Source: Pelomonas sp. BJYL3 (GTDB lineage Bacteria > Pseudomonadota > Gammaproteobacteria > Burkholderiales > Burkholderiaceae_C). Taken from it: a DNA stretch of 64,000 bases. The translations under genes were made by a program, and so were the position numbers. Below, in pieces: positions 24,913 through 33,014 of the stretch. Each line of letters starts with the position of its first letter. The stretch's first letter is position 1. The notes beneath the pieces were generated by a model, which was not told the DNA's origin, did no database searches, and worked only from the letters and a program-made list of their open reading frames with translations. Location: the NCBI RefSeq assembly GCF_027257975.1, contig NZ_JANZKX010000005.1, positions 62,001 to 126,000 on the forward strand, read 5' to 3'.

Positions 24913-25916
24913 CGCCAGGGTCGGTCAAAGGCGCCCAGGGTGCTCTGCTGGCCCTCGGCCCAGTGCGAGAGTGCCTGCTGCCAGGCGGGCGTGACGGTGT
25001 AGCGCTCGCCCGAGGCGGCGCGGTCGATGGCCTCGCGCCAGACCTTGCTGACCTGGGCCACATAGGCCGGGCTGCGCTGGCGGCCCTCGATCTTGAGGGC
25101 ACGCACGCCGGACTCGATCAGCTGCGGCAGCAAGGCCAGGGTGTTGAGGCTGGTGGGCTCCTCCAGTGCGTAGTCGCGCTGGCCCTGCACGTCGAAGCGG
25201 CCCTTGCACAGCGTGGGGTAGCCGCGCGCCTCCTCGGGCGCGTAGTGGTCGATCAGCACGCCGTTGAGCCGGGCCTCGACGCCGTCCCCGCGTTCCTGCC
25301 ACTGCACGGCCGAGGGGGGCGAGCACACCCCATGCGTGTTGGGCGACTGGCCCGTGGCATAGGAGGACAGCGCGCAGCGGCCCTCGACCATCACGCAGAG
25401 GCTGCCGAAGCCGAAGACTTCGATCTCCACATCGGTATGGCGGATCACGTGCTGAACCTGCTGCAGCGTCAGCACGCGGGGCAGCACGGCACGCTGGATG
25501 CCGTAGCGCTCGCGGTAGAAGTTGATGGCCTCGTAGCTCGTGGCCGAGGCCTGCACGGAGAGGTGCAAGCGAAGCTGCGGATGGGCCCTGGCTGCATAGG
25601 CCAGCACCGCGCAGTCGGCGACGATCAGCGCATCGGCGCCCAGGCTCGCGGCGCTGTCCACCGCGGCAAACCAGGGGGCCAGGTCTTGCGACTGGCCGTA
25701 GGTGTTGAGCGCCATCAGCACCTTGCGCCCGCGCTGGTGCGCATAGGCCATGCCGCTGCGCACCTGCTCCAGGTCGAAGTTGAGGCCACCGAAGTTGCGG
25801 GCATTGGTGGCGTCCTTGAGGCCCAGGTAGACGGCGTCAGCGCCCGCATCCACCGCCATCTGCAGGGCGCGCAGGCTGCCGGCCGGACACACCAGCTCAG
25901 GCTTGTTCAGGCTCAT
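24909..25916 (-). CDS. ubiU: UbiU, U32-family Fe-S protein of O2-independent ubiquinone hydroxylation
   Basis: A 335-residue protein starting MSLNKPELVCPAGSLRALQMAVDAGADAVYLG, the U32 family opening. The cluster ligands Cys174, Cys181, Cys198 and Cys237 match E. coli UbiU spacing. The protein partners UbiV. It is the first gene of the ubiU-ubiV-ubiT(-ipdC) transcript and diverges from a CRP/FNR-family regulator, which fits induction when oxygen is low so that ubiquinone can support anaerobic respiration. Confidence 0.94.
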   Translation of the reverse strand: MSLNKPELVCPAGSLRALQMAVDAGADAVYLGLKDATNARNFGGLNFDLEQVRSGMAYAHQRGRKVLMALNTYGQSQDLAPWFAAVDSAASLGADALIVADCAVLAYAARAHPQLRLHLSVQASATSYEAINFYRERYGIQRAVLPRVLTLQQVQHVIRHTDVEIEVFGFGSLCVMVEGRCALSSYATGQSPNTHGVCSPPSAVQWQERGDGVEARLNGVLIDHYAPEEARGYPTLCKGRFDVQGQRDYALEEPTSLNTLALLPQLIESGVRALKIEGRQRSPAYVAQVSKVWREAIDRAASGERYTVTPAWQQALSHWAEGQQSTLGAFDRPWR

Positions 25917-26052
25917 GAATAGAAGGGCCAGGCCCCCCGCTTTTTAAAGTTGCAAAATATATGAACCTTATTCGCGCAGGGTTTTGCGCCCGCGCAAATG
26001 CGGGTGGCCCCGCGACCTGGGGGAAGCGCTGATCCGGCGGAAGGGCTGGGCG

Positions 26053-26066
26053 TTGATGCCGCTCAA
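26053..26066 (+). promoter_or_regulatory. FNR/Dnr-type box between ubiU and the CRP/FNR-like gene
   Basis: TTGATGCCGCTCAA matches TTGAT-N4-ATCAA at nine of ten positions. The centre is about 80 bases before the regulator's ATG at 26139, the same distance as the box at 21716 from its gene, and about 143 bases before ubiU. It suggests autoregulation of the regulator, and perhaps joint control of ubiU. The remaining part of the 25917-26138 gap has an AT-rich patch (25941-25975) that may hold the ubiU promoter. Confidence 0.55.
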
Positions 26067-26138
26067 ACTGGATCGATCAGCGGCGCCGCAAAGTGTGGCT
26101 TGTGCACGATTCAGTGGCACGACTCCGAGGAGACCCGC

Positions 26139-26921
26139 ATGGGATCGATCGACTGCGCATCGACGGCGGCGCCAACACCCGAGGGCGCCCTGGAAAGGAC
26201 GCATCGCAGGCGCGCCGCCGCGATGGCTCAACCGCTTATTTCCGAACGTGTGGCGGCACCGCTGCGCGAAGTGCTGATAGAGGTCGGCCAGTGGCGCCGC
26301 GTGCCCGCCGGTCAGCCCCTGTTCGAGCAGGGCGAGCACTGCGAGACCATGTGGCTGCTGCTGGAGGGCAGCGTCTGCCTGGGCCACCACGACAGCCAGG
26401 GCGAATGGCGCCAGTTCCGCCTGGCCGAGGCCGGTGAGTGGATGGGCTGCGCCGCCTGCTGGCTGCGCGAATCCCACAACCTGCGCGCCGTGGCCGCGGT
26501 GGACGTGCTGGCCGTGGGCATGAGCCGCGCACAGATCGACGCCTGGGCCGCCGAGGACCCGGCCGCCTGGCGCGCGGCCATGGAATCCGTGGTCGATGCC
26601 CTGGCCGAGCTGCAGCTGCAGCAGACCCGCCAGGCCGTGCGCCGCGAAAGCCTGGATGCGCTGGGCCGCGTGTCCGAGTGGCTGCTGGACATGTGGCGCC
26701 GCCAGGGCAGCCCGGTGCGCTTCATCCAGCGCAAGAAGTACGTGGCCTCGCAGCTGGCGATCACGCCCGAGACCTTCTCGCGCTGCCTGCGCCAGCTGGA
26801 GGAGGAGCAGTGCATCAGCGGCGCAGGCTACGAGCTGCAGATCCTGGCGCCCGACCTGCTGCGCCAGAAGGCCAGGCCGCGTTGCGAGGACAAGGCCGCC
26901 GCGGCCCGCGCAGGCGCCTGA
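26139..26921 (+). CDS. CRP/FNR-family transcriptional regulator (Dnr/Nnr-like)
   Basis: A 260-residue protein. A cyclic-nucleotide-like sensor domain covers about 40-150 (VPAGQPLFEQGEHCETMWLLLEGSVCLG), then a dimer helix, then a HTH (residues 200-225) with recognition helix ETFSR (211-215). The Glu and Ser-Arg are the FNR residues that read TTGAT, consistent with the two boxes seen here. The FNR-type N-terminal Cys cluster is missing, so O2 sensing by Fe-S is unlikely; a haem/NO-type Dnr or Nnr role is possible. GAGGAG precedes ATG 26139; ATG 26220 is an alternative. Confidence 0.83.
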   Translation: MGSIDCASTAAPTPEGALERTHRRRAAAMAQPLISERVAAPLREVLIEVGQWRRVPAGQPLFEQGEHCETMWLLLEGSVCLGHHDSQGEWRQFRLAEAGEWMGCAACWLRESHNLRAVAAVDVLAVGMSRAQIDAWAAEDPAAWRAAMESVVDALAELQLQQTRQAVRRESLDALGRVSEWLLDMWRRQGSPVRFIQRKKYVASQLAITPETFSRCLRQLEEEQCISGAGYELQILAPDLLRQKARPRCEDKAAAARAGA

Positions 26922-26998
26922 GCGGCCGGCCACGGTAACGCGGGACAGGGGGCCGGCATGCCGCTAAGCTCTGGGCTGGCAAATTTCCGGAGCCGCCC

Positions 26999-27229
26999 AT
27001 GCAAGCCCCCGTGCACCGCTTTTCCGACCTCTTCGCCCAGCTGGGCCTGGCCAACGACGCCGCCAGCATCGAGGCCTTCCTGCTGGACCATTCCCCCTTG
27101 CCCGACACGCTGCGGCTGGAGGAGGCGCCTTGCTGGAACGCCGCGCAGGCCGCGCTGCTGCGCGAGGAACTCCGGGCCGATGCCGACTGGGCCGAGCTGG
27201 TGGACCAGCTCAACGCGGCCCTGCGCTGA
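26999..27229 (+). CDS. DUF2789 small protein
   Basis: A 76-residue acidic protein: MHRFSDLFAQLGL-type opening (here VHRFSDLFAQLGLANDAASI), LLDHSPLPDTLRLEEAPCW and a terminal EELRADADWAELVDQLNAALR. This is the DUF2789 pattern, common as a single gene in Burkholderiales and Pseudomonads, with unknown function. It stands alone downstream of the regulator. Confidence 0.82.
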   Translation: MQAPVHRFSDLFAQLGLANDAASIEAFLLDHSPLPDTLRLEEAPCWNAAQAALLREELRADADWAELVDQLNAALR

Positions 27230-27373
27230 GCGGCGCCCCGGCCGTGGCATCCGCTACGGTGGCGCGCTAGCGTCGGCGGGGCTGGCCTTGAAAAAGGCAA
27301 ACTGCATCAAGGATTCCTTGGGCGCGCATCCCTAGACTGGCCACTTCGTCAAGCAGAGGCAGGGAGTCTCGCG

Positions 27374-28165
27374 ATGGAGTTCGTACGCCGCCGTCAATGT
27401 CTTCTGTGGGTGCCGGCCCTCTGGCTGGCCGGCCAGGCCCATGCCGAGGTCCGTGACCTGCCCGATGCCATCAACAAGGCCGGTCGCCTGCGCATGCTGA
27501 GCCAGCGCTGCGCGAAGGCCTATATGGCCCTGGGCCAGAAGGTGCGGTCGGAGCAGGCGGAGAAGGTCCTGTCCGATTCCATGGCGCTGTTCGACCGCCA
27601 CCTGGTCGAACTGCGGGCCTTTTCACACAGCCCGGCCGTGGCCAAGGTCTACGAGCAGATGGACGGCAGCTGGAGCGCCTACAAGCTGCTGCTGGTCGGC
27701 GAGCGGCCTCATCCCAAGGGGGCAGAAGCCGTGATGGCCGCGGCGACCCAGGTGCTGGCCCAGGCCCAGCAGGGCACGGGGCTGCTGGAGCAAGCCTCGG
27801 GCAAGTCGGTGGGGCGCCTCGTCAACCTGGCGGGGCGGCAGCGCATGCTCAGCCAGCGCATGGCCTCGGCCTACCTCGGTGCCGCCTGGGGCGTGCAGAG
27901 CGAGGGCCTGGTCAAGCAGCTGAATCAGGCCCGCGAGGAATTCACGCAGGCCCAATCCAACCTCAAGGCCGCGCCCGAGACCACGGCAGCCCTGCGCTCG
28001 GAGCTGGAGATGGTGGACCAGCAGTACGTCTTCTTCGACGCCGCGCTGCGCGCCCTGCGGCCCGGCAACACCGACACCCGCTCGCTCAGCGAGGTCTTCA
28101 CCACCAGCGAGCGCATCCTGCAGCTCATGGACGAGGTGACGCAGCAGTACGCCCGGCAGGCCTGA
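27374..28165 (+). CDS. Exported protein with two PilJ-type sensor modules
   Basis: A 263-residue protein: signal peptide (1-24, ending GQAHAE) and two repeats of the PilJ/nitrate-sensor helix, at residue 34 (NKAGRLRMLSQRCAKAY) and residue 151 (NLAGRQRMLSQRMASAY), each followed by a four-helix-bundle-like stretch. In PilJ and NarX-type receptors this motif lies in the periplasmic sensor. Here there is no membrane helix after it and no signalling domain, so it is a free periplasmic protein. It may bind a ligand and act on a partner encoded elsewhere. Confidence 0.78.
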   Translation: MEFVRRRQCLLWVPALWLAGQAHAEVRDLPDAINKAGRLRMLSQRCAKAYMALGQKVRSEQAEKVLSDSMALFDRHLVELRAFSHSPAVAKVYEQMDGSWSAYKLLLVGERPHPKGAEAVMAAATQVLAQAQQGTGLLEQASGKSVGRLVNLAGRQRMLSQRMASAYLGAAWGVQSEGLVKQLNQAREEFTQAQSNLKAAPETTAALRSELEMVDQQYVFFDAALRALRPGNTDTRSLSEVFTTSERILQLMDEVTQQYARQA

Positions 28166-28268
28166 GGTCAGGGGGCGCTTTTGTGCCGGGCCAGGCCCTC
28201 CGGCGGCGCAGCGGATGCCAAGTCCCGGCGCCTGCAGGGGATGCCGCTGCATGCTAGGCTGCCGCCCC

Positions 28269-28877
28269 ATGAGCAAGCCCACACTGATCTACTTCGACGC
28301 CCCGGTCAGCCGCGGCGAGGAATGCCGCCTGGCCCTGCACCTCGCAGGGGTGGATTTCGAGGACCGCCGCATCCCGTCCGCCGACTGGCCGGCGCTGAAG
28401 CCCTCGACGCCCTACGGCGCCATGCCCATCCTCGAGATTCCAGGCCAGGCGCCGCTGGGCCAGACCAACGCCATCCTGGTGCTGATCGGCCGCCGCCACG
28501 GCCTGCATCCCAAGGACGACTTCGAGGCCGCGCGCCACGAGGCCATGATGGCCCACGTGGAGGACCTGCGCGCCGCGGTGGGCCCCACTATCCGCATGGA
28601 GGCCGAGGAAAAGCGCCGCGTGCGCGAAAACCTGGTGGCCGGCTTCCTGCCCGACTGGGCGGCGGCGGCCGAGCGCAACATCCTGGCCCAGCCCTTCTTC
28701 GGCGGCGAGCAGCTGAACGTGGTGGACCTGAAGCTGCACATGGCCGTGCGCTGGTTCCTGGGCGGCAAGGTCGATCACATTCCGGCCGACATCTTCGCGG
28801 CCTACCCGCGTCTGATGGGTGTGCACGACGCCGTGCGCGAGCATGCCGGCGTGAAGGCCTGGTACGCCAGGGGCTGA
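28269..28877 (+). CDS. Glutathione S-transferase family protein
   Basis: A 202-residue protein. A thioredoxin-like N-terminal domain (KPTLIYFDAPVSRGEECRLALHLAGVDFEDRRI) has the glutathione-contact cis-Pro in YGAMPILEI, and an all-helical C-terminal domain follows. The layout resembles sigma-class-like bacterial transferases: Tyr8 is a candidate catalytic residue. Cytosolic detoxification is likely. ATG 28269 places the fold at the N-terminus; an earlier ATG would add 18 unrelated residues. Confidence 0.85.
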   Translation: MSKPTLIYFDAPVSRGEECRLALHLAGVDFEDRRIPSADWPALKPSTPYGAMPILEIPGQAPLGQTNAILVLIGRRHGLHPKDDFEAARHEAMMAHVEDLRAAVGPTIRMEAEEKRRVRENLVAGFLPDWAAAAERNILAQPFFGGEQLNVVDLKLHMAVRWFLGGKVDHIPADIFAAYPRLMGVHDAVREHAGVKAWYARG

Positions 28878-28921
28878 GCGCGCACAGCGCCCGGCGCCTC
28901 GATAGCCGGGCGGTGAGGGGC

Positions 28922-28952
28922 TTGACCTTCCCACCGGGGCAAGCCTCACAGT
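28922..28952 (+). promoter_or_regulatory. MerR/CueR-type copper promoter with 19-base spacer
   Basis: The -35 element TTGACC and a -10-like CACAGT (28947-28952) are 19 bases apart, the over-long spacing used by MerR-family activators. The spacer starts TTCCC and holds GGGGCAAG, giving the imperfect dyad CTTCCC/GGGCAAG of CueR sites. It lies 44 bases upstream of the first gene of the copper cluster. No cueR is in the window. Confidence 0.6.
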
Positions 28953-28995
28953 GCGACTGCCGCGACTCCCGCGGCCGTCCTCTTACACTTCGAGC

Positions 28996-29424
28996 ATGAG
29001 CACTTTCTGGCGGATCGCACTGGCATGGATGCTGGCCCTGGCCTTGCCCCTGCAAGGCCATGCCTCCCAGCGTCTGCTCGCCAGCGCCTTCGCGCCGGTG
29101 CTCGCCGGTGTTGAACCCATGCAAGCCCGCGACGCAGCCGGCGGACCCGGTCTGCACGAGGGCATGATGACCGGCCTGGCGAGCGCTCATGCCAGCCATT
29201 GCGACCAGGCCGCCGCCGCGGCGGATGGCGATCCCGCCAAGCCCGCCTCCACGGGCAGCTGCAGCGCCTGCGCCTCCTGCTGCCATGCCGCGGCCCTGCC
29301 TCCGGCGGTGCCCCAGCTGCCCCTGATGCCTCTGGCCCTGCCCGAGGCGCCCGAGTTCCACCTGGCCCTGGCCTATGTGTGGCTGGACGGGCTGGAGCGG
29401 CCGCCCAGGCCCGCCCTGCGCTGA
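28996..29424 (+). CDS. Small exported Cys/His-rich protein of the copper cluster (CopL-like)
   Basis: A 142-residue protein with a signal peptide (1-24, ...LQGHASQ) and a central metal-ligand-rich stretch: HEGMMTGLASAHASHC, then GSCSACASCCHAAALPP. It ends with LALAYVWLDGLERPPRPALR, a C-terminal pattern I associate with small proteins encoded next to copper-resistance operons. It probably binds copper in the periplasm or acts as a leader protein for the operon. It is the first gene after the CueR-like promoter. The family assignment is tentative. Confidence 0.65.
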   Translation: MSTFWRIALAWMLALALPLQGHASQRLLASAFAPVLAGVEPMQARDAAGGPGLHEGMMTGLASAHASHCDQAAAAADGDPAKPASTGSCSACASCCHAAALPPAVPQLPLMPLALPEAPEFHLALAYVWLDGLERPPRPALR

Positions 29425-29641
29425 AGCGCGCGCGGCCCTTTTGCGCCGCCACACCGTGCGGCCCTGTCCGGGGGCCTGCCATCCTTGATCCCGTCGATGC
29501 CAGGCCTGCGCACCCGAGCCGGGCCGGCCGGCGTTCAACGCACCCGCTGCCTGTCGACGCCTGCGCCAGCCCATGGCTGCCGGCACCGCCGGGCGAGCCC
29601 TGACGATTCCCATGGTCTCCACGCCAATGAACGAGCTGCCC

Positions 29642-31057
29642 ATGCACCCCCACATCACCCGAGTCCGCCTGTCGCGGCTGGCCCTGGCGCTGGCCCCGCT
29701 GCTGCTGGGCGCCTGCGCCAGCCTCAGCCCCGATGAGGGCATGGCCCCCCTTCAGTCCACCGCGAGGCAGCAGCTCCAGGCCGAGCTGCAGACGGCGCGC
29801 ACGCCGCAGGACCAGGACCGCATCGCTGCCCGCGTGGCCGAACTGCTGCGGCAGCCCCTCAGCGCGGACAGCGCCGTGCAGCTGGCCCTGCTCAACAATC
29901 GCGGCCTGCAGGCCGGCTTCCAGTCCCTGGGGATTGCCGATGCCGAGCGGGTGCAGGCCAGCCGCCTGCCCAATCCCGGTTTCCGCCTGGGCCGCCTGAA
30001 GCAGGGCGAGGAGCGCGAGATCGAGCGCACGCTGGCGCTGGACCTCGGGGCCCTGATCAGCCTGCCCCTGCGCCGCCAGCAAGCACAGCAAGGCCTGGTG
30101 GCCCAGCAGCGCGAGGTGGCGCTGCAGATGCTGGCCCTGGCCGCCGACACCCGCAAGGCCTTCTACGAGGCCGTGGCCGCGCAGCAGACCGCCGCTTACC
30201 GCCGCGACGCCCGCGAAGCCGCGCAGGCCGCCGCCGAGCTGGCGCGTCGCATGCAGCAGGCCGGCAACTGGAGCGCCCTGGACCAGGCCCGGGAGCAGGG
30301 CTTCCTGGCCGAGGCCCGGCTGGGCGCTCTGCAGGCCGAGCTGGCACAGGGCCGCGCCCGCGAACGGCTGGCGCGCCTGCTGGGGCTGGCCAGTCCCGAT
30401 GCATTCCTGCTGCCGGACCGGCTGCCCGCGCTGCCGGCCCAGGTGGAGGCGCCGCCGGACATCGAGCGGCAGGCCCTGCAGGGGCGCCTGGACCTGCAGG
30501 CGGCCCGGGCTCGGATGGAGGCCAGCGCCCGCGCCCTCGGGCTGAGCCGCGTGACCCGCTTCGTCGATGTGCTGGAGCTGGACCTCAAGCACAACAGTGC
30601 CAGCGAGGCCCCGCGCCAGACCGGCGTCGAGCTCGGCTTCGAGATTCCTCTCTTCGACTGGGGCGAGGCGCGTGTCGCCCGGGCCGAGGCCCAGTACCTG
30701 CAGGACGCCCACCTCGCCGCGCAGGCCGTGATCGAGGCCCGCTCCGAGCTGCGCGAGGCCTACCAGGGCTACCTCAGCGCCCATGAGGTAGCCCGCCACT
30801 ACCGCGACGAGCTGCTGCCCCTGGCGCGGCGGGTGTCGGACGAACAGCTGCTGCGCTACAACGGCATGTTCATCGGCGTCTTCGAGTTGCTGGCCGATGC
30901 GCGCACGCAGATCGGCACCGTCAGCGCCTCCATCGAGGCCCTGCGCGATTTCTGGATCGCCCGGGCGGACCTGGACCTGGCCCTGGTCGGCCGGCCCGCG
31001 CTCGCACCGACCGTGGCGCCCGCCCCCTCGAACAGCGCCCGCGGCGCCGCGCACTGA
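29642..31057 (+). CDS. TolC-type outer-membrane efflux lipoprotein
   Basis: A 471-residue protein. A lipobox LLLGAC puts the acylated Cys at residue 25. Two outer-membrane-efflux domains rich in long helices follow, with conserved bits such as ALLNNRGLQAGFQSLGIADAERVQASRLPNPGF and VELGFEIPLFDWGEARVARAEAQY. It would form the outer-membrane channel of an exporter. It directly precedes the multicopper oxidase gene and is distinct from the TolC-type protein paired with CusBA at 33893. Starts at 29573, 29612 and 29627 are possible; 29642 gives the shortest lipoprotein signal. Confidence 0.85.
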   Translation: MHPHITRVRLSRLALALAPLLLGACASLSPDEGMAPLQSTARQQLQAELQTARTPQDQDRIAARVAELLRQPLSADSAVQLALLNNRGLQAGFQSLGIADAERVQASRLPNPGFRLGRLKQGEEREIERTLALDLGALISLPLRRQQAQQGLVAQQREVALQMLALAADTRKAFYEAVAAQQTAAYRRDAREAAQAAAELARRMQQAGNWSALDQAREQGFLAEARLGALQAELAQGRARERLARLLGLASPDAFLLPDRLPALPAQVEAPPDIERQALQGRLDLQAARARMEASARALGLSRVTRFVDVLELDLKHNSASEAPRQTGVELGFEIPLFDWGEARVARAEAQYLQDAHLAAQAVIEARSELREAYQGYLSAHEVARHYRDELLPLARRVSDEQLLRYNGMFIGVFELLADARTQIGTVSASIEALRDFWIARADLDLALVGRPALAPTVAPAPSNSARGAAH

Positions 31058-31068
31058 AAGGACAGCCC

Positions 31069-32493
31069 ATGTTTTCCCGACGCAATTTCTTCCGTGGTGC
31101 CGGTGCGCTGACGGCCGCCGTGTCGGCCGCCTCCGTCAGCCGCGTGGCCCTGGCCGCGCTGCCTGAGGCCGTCCAGCAGACCAGCCCCGACACCCAGCCG
31201 CCCCTGGCGCCCAGCGCCGGCCGCCCCTACCGCCCGGTGGTCACGCTCAATGGCTGGACCTTGCCCTTTCGCATGAACCAGGGCGTCAAGGAGTTCCACC
31301 TCGTGGCCGAGCCCGTGCTGCGCGAGCTCGCGCCCGGCATGAAGGCCCGGCTGTGGGGCTACAACGGCCAGTCGCCCGGGCCCACCATCGAGGTGGTGGA
31401 GGGCGACCGCGTGCGCATCTTCGTCACCAACCGCCTGCCTGAGCACACCAGCGTGCACTGGCACGGCCAGCGCCTGCCCAACGGCATGGACGGCGTCTCC
31501 GGCCTGACGCAGAAGGCCATCCAGCCCGGGCAGACCTATGTCTACGAGTTCGTGGCGCGCCGCCCCGGCAGCTTCATGTACCACCCGCATGCCGACGAGA
31601 TGACGCAGATGGCCATGGGCATGATGGGCCTGTGGATCACGCACCCCAAGGGCCGGCACCCGCTGATCGAGGAGGTGGACCGCGACTTCTGCTTCCTGCT
31701 CAACGCCTTCGACATCGATCCCGGCTCCGCCACGCCGCGCATCATGACCATGCTGGACTTCAACCTGTGGTGCTGGAACAGCCGTGTCTTCCCCGGCATC
31801 GACACGCTCAATGTGCGCAGGAACGACAAGGTCCGCATCCGCGTGGGCAACCTCACCATGACCAACCACCCCATCCACGTGCATGGCCATGAGTTCACCG
31901 TGACCGGCACCGACGGCGGCCCCGTGCCCAAGACCGCGCGCTGGCCCGAGGTCACCACCGACGTGGCCGTGGGCCAGATGCGCCAGGTCGAGTTCGTCGC
32001 GGACGAGGAGGGCGACTGGGCCTTCCATTGCCACAAGAGCCACCACACCATGAACGCCATGGGCCACCAGGTGCCCACCATGATCGGGGTGAAGCAGCAG
32101 GACCTGGCCGAGAAGATCGCGAAGCTGGTGCCCGACTACATGGCCATGGGCGAAAGCGGCATGGCCGAGATGGGCAGCATGCAGATGCCCCTGCCGGACA
32201 ACACCCTGCCCATGATGACGGGCGACGGCCCCTTCGGTGGCGTCGAGATGGGCGGCATGTTCTCCATCCTCAAGGTGCGCAAGGACCAGAAGCCCGGCGA
32301 CTACAGCGACCCGGGCTGGTACCGCCACCCGCCCGGCACCGTGGCGCGCGAGTGGACGGGCGGCCTGCCCGATGCCGCGCGCTCCGGCACGCCAGGCGGC
32401 CAGTCCATGCCCCGCCAGGCCCCCTCGGAGACCGAGCTGCGCGCGCGCAAGCCAGGCGCTCATGGAGGGCACGGTGGGCATGGCGAGCATTGA
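31069..32493 (+). CDS. Multicopper oxidase, Tat-exported (CopA-like)
   Basis: A 474-residue periplasmic copper oxidase. A twin-arginine signal (SRRNFFRG) is followed by the copper ligands HWHG (130-133), HPHADE (172-177), HPIHVHGHEF (267-276) and HCHKSHHTM (320-328), together covering type 1, 2 and 3 copper sites. A Met-rich segment (MGESGMAEMGSMQM) and a His-rich tail (GAHGGHGGHGEH) probably bind extra copper. It would oxidise Cu(I) to Cu(II). GAAAGGAC precedes ATG 31069, 11 bases after the TolC-type gene. Confidence 0.92.
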   Translation: MFSRRNFFRGAGALTAAVSAASVSRVALAALPEAVQQTSPDTQPPLAPSAGRPYRPVVTLNGWTLPFRMNQGVKEFHLVAEPVLRELAPGMKARLWGYNGQSPGPTIEVVEGDRVRIFVTNRLPEHTSVHWHGQRLPNGMDGVSGLTQKAIQPGQTYVYEFVARRPGSFMYHPHADEMTQMAMGMMGLWITHPKGRHPLIEEVDRDFCFLLNAFDIDPGSATPRIMTMLDFNLWCWNSRVFPGIDTLNVRRNDKVRIRVGNLTMTNHPIHVHGHEFTVTGTDGGPVPKTARWPEVTTDVAVGQMRQVEFVADEEGDWAFHCHKSHHTMNAMGHQVPTMIGVKQQDLAEKIAKLVPDYMAMGESGMAEMGSMQMPLPDNTLPMMTGDGPFGGVEMGGMFSILKVRKDQKPGDYSDPGWYRHPPGTVAREWTGGLPDAARSGTPGGQSMPRQAPSETELRARKPGAHGGHGGHGEH

Positions 32494-32517
32494 GGGCGGC
32501 CAGCGAAAGGCATCACG

Positions 32518-33003
32518 ATGAAGACAAACGAAATGGCAAGACCTGACCCCCTGCGCCGCCACGCCCTGCATTTGGTCCTGGGCCTCGGCGCCCTGGCCGT
32601 GCCCGGCCTGGCCCTTGCGGCGGCGCCGCGCGTGCAGGTCTGGAAGGGCCCGGCCTGCGGCTGCTGCACGGACTGGATCCGGCATCTGCAGGCCCAGGGC
32701 TTCCAGGTTGACGTGACCGAGGGCGGCAACACCCAGGCGCGCCAGCGGCTGGGCATCCCCCTGGCGCTGGGCTCCTGCCATACCGCGCTCGTGGGCGGCT
32801 ATGCCCTCGAAGGCCATGTGCCCGCCCGCGAGATCCGCCGTCTCCTGCAGGAACGCCCGCAGGCCCTGGGCCTGGCCGTGCCCGCCATGCCCCTGGGGTC
32901 GCCCGGCATGGACGGGCCGGCCTACGGCGCTCGCAAGGATCCCTACGAGGTGCTGCTGCTCCTGAAGGACGGCAGCACCCGTGTCTACCAAAACTATCCA
33001 TGA
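32518..33003 (+). CDS. DUF411 exported metal-binding protein
   Basis: A 161-residue protein with a signal segment (about 12-36) and the DUF411 core: VQVWKGPACGCCTDWIRHLQAQGF, a Cys-Gly-Cys-Cys metal-ligand motif in a thioredoxin-like context, and LGSCHTALVGGYALEGHVPAREI. DUF411 proteins accompany copper/silver resistance genes. Its first codons (MARPDP after an initial MKTNE) lie in a copy of the dispersed repeat, so the ATG at 32533 that opens MARPDP is an alternative start. Its stop overlaps a possible cusF start. Confidence 0.88.
   Translation: MKTNEMARPDPLRRHALHLVLGLGALAVPGLALAAAPRVQVWKGPACGCCTDWIRHLQAQGFQVDVTEGGNTQARQRLGIPLALGSCHTALVGGYALEGHVPAREIRRLLQERPQALGLAVPAMPLGSPGMDGPAYGARKDPYEVLLLLKDGSTRVYQNYP
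32535..32550 (-). repeat. Dispersed 16-base repeat, copy 4
   Basis: Reverse-orientation GGGGTCAGGTCTTGCC, 16 of 16 bases identical to copies 1 and 2. It lies at the 5' end of the DUF411 gene and is read as ARPDP, as in the DUF59 gene. Confidence 0.7.
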
Positions 33004-33014
33004 AGGACGTACGC

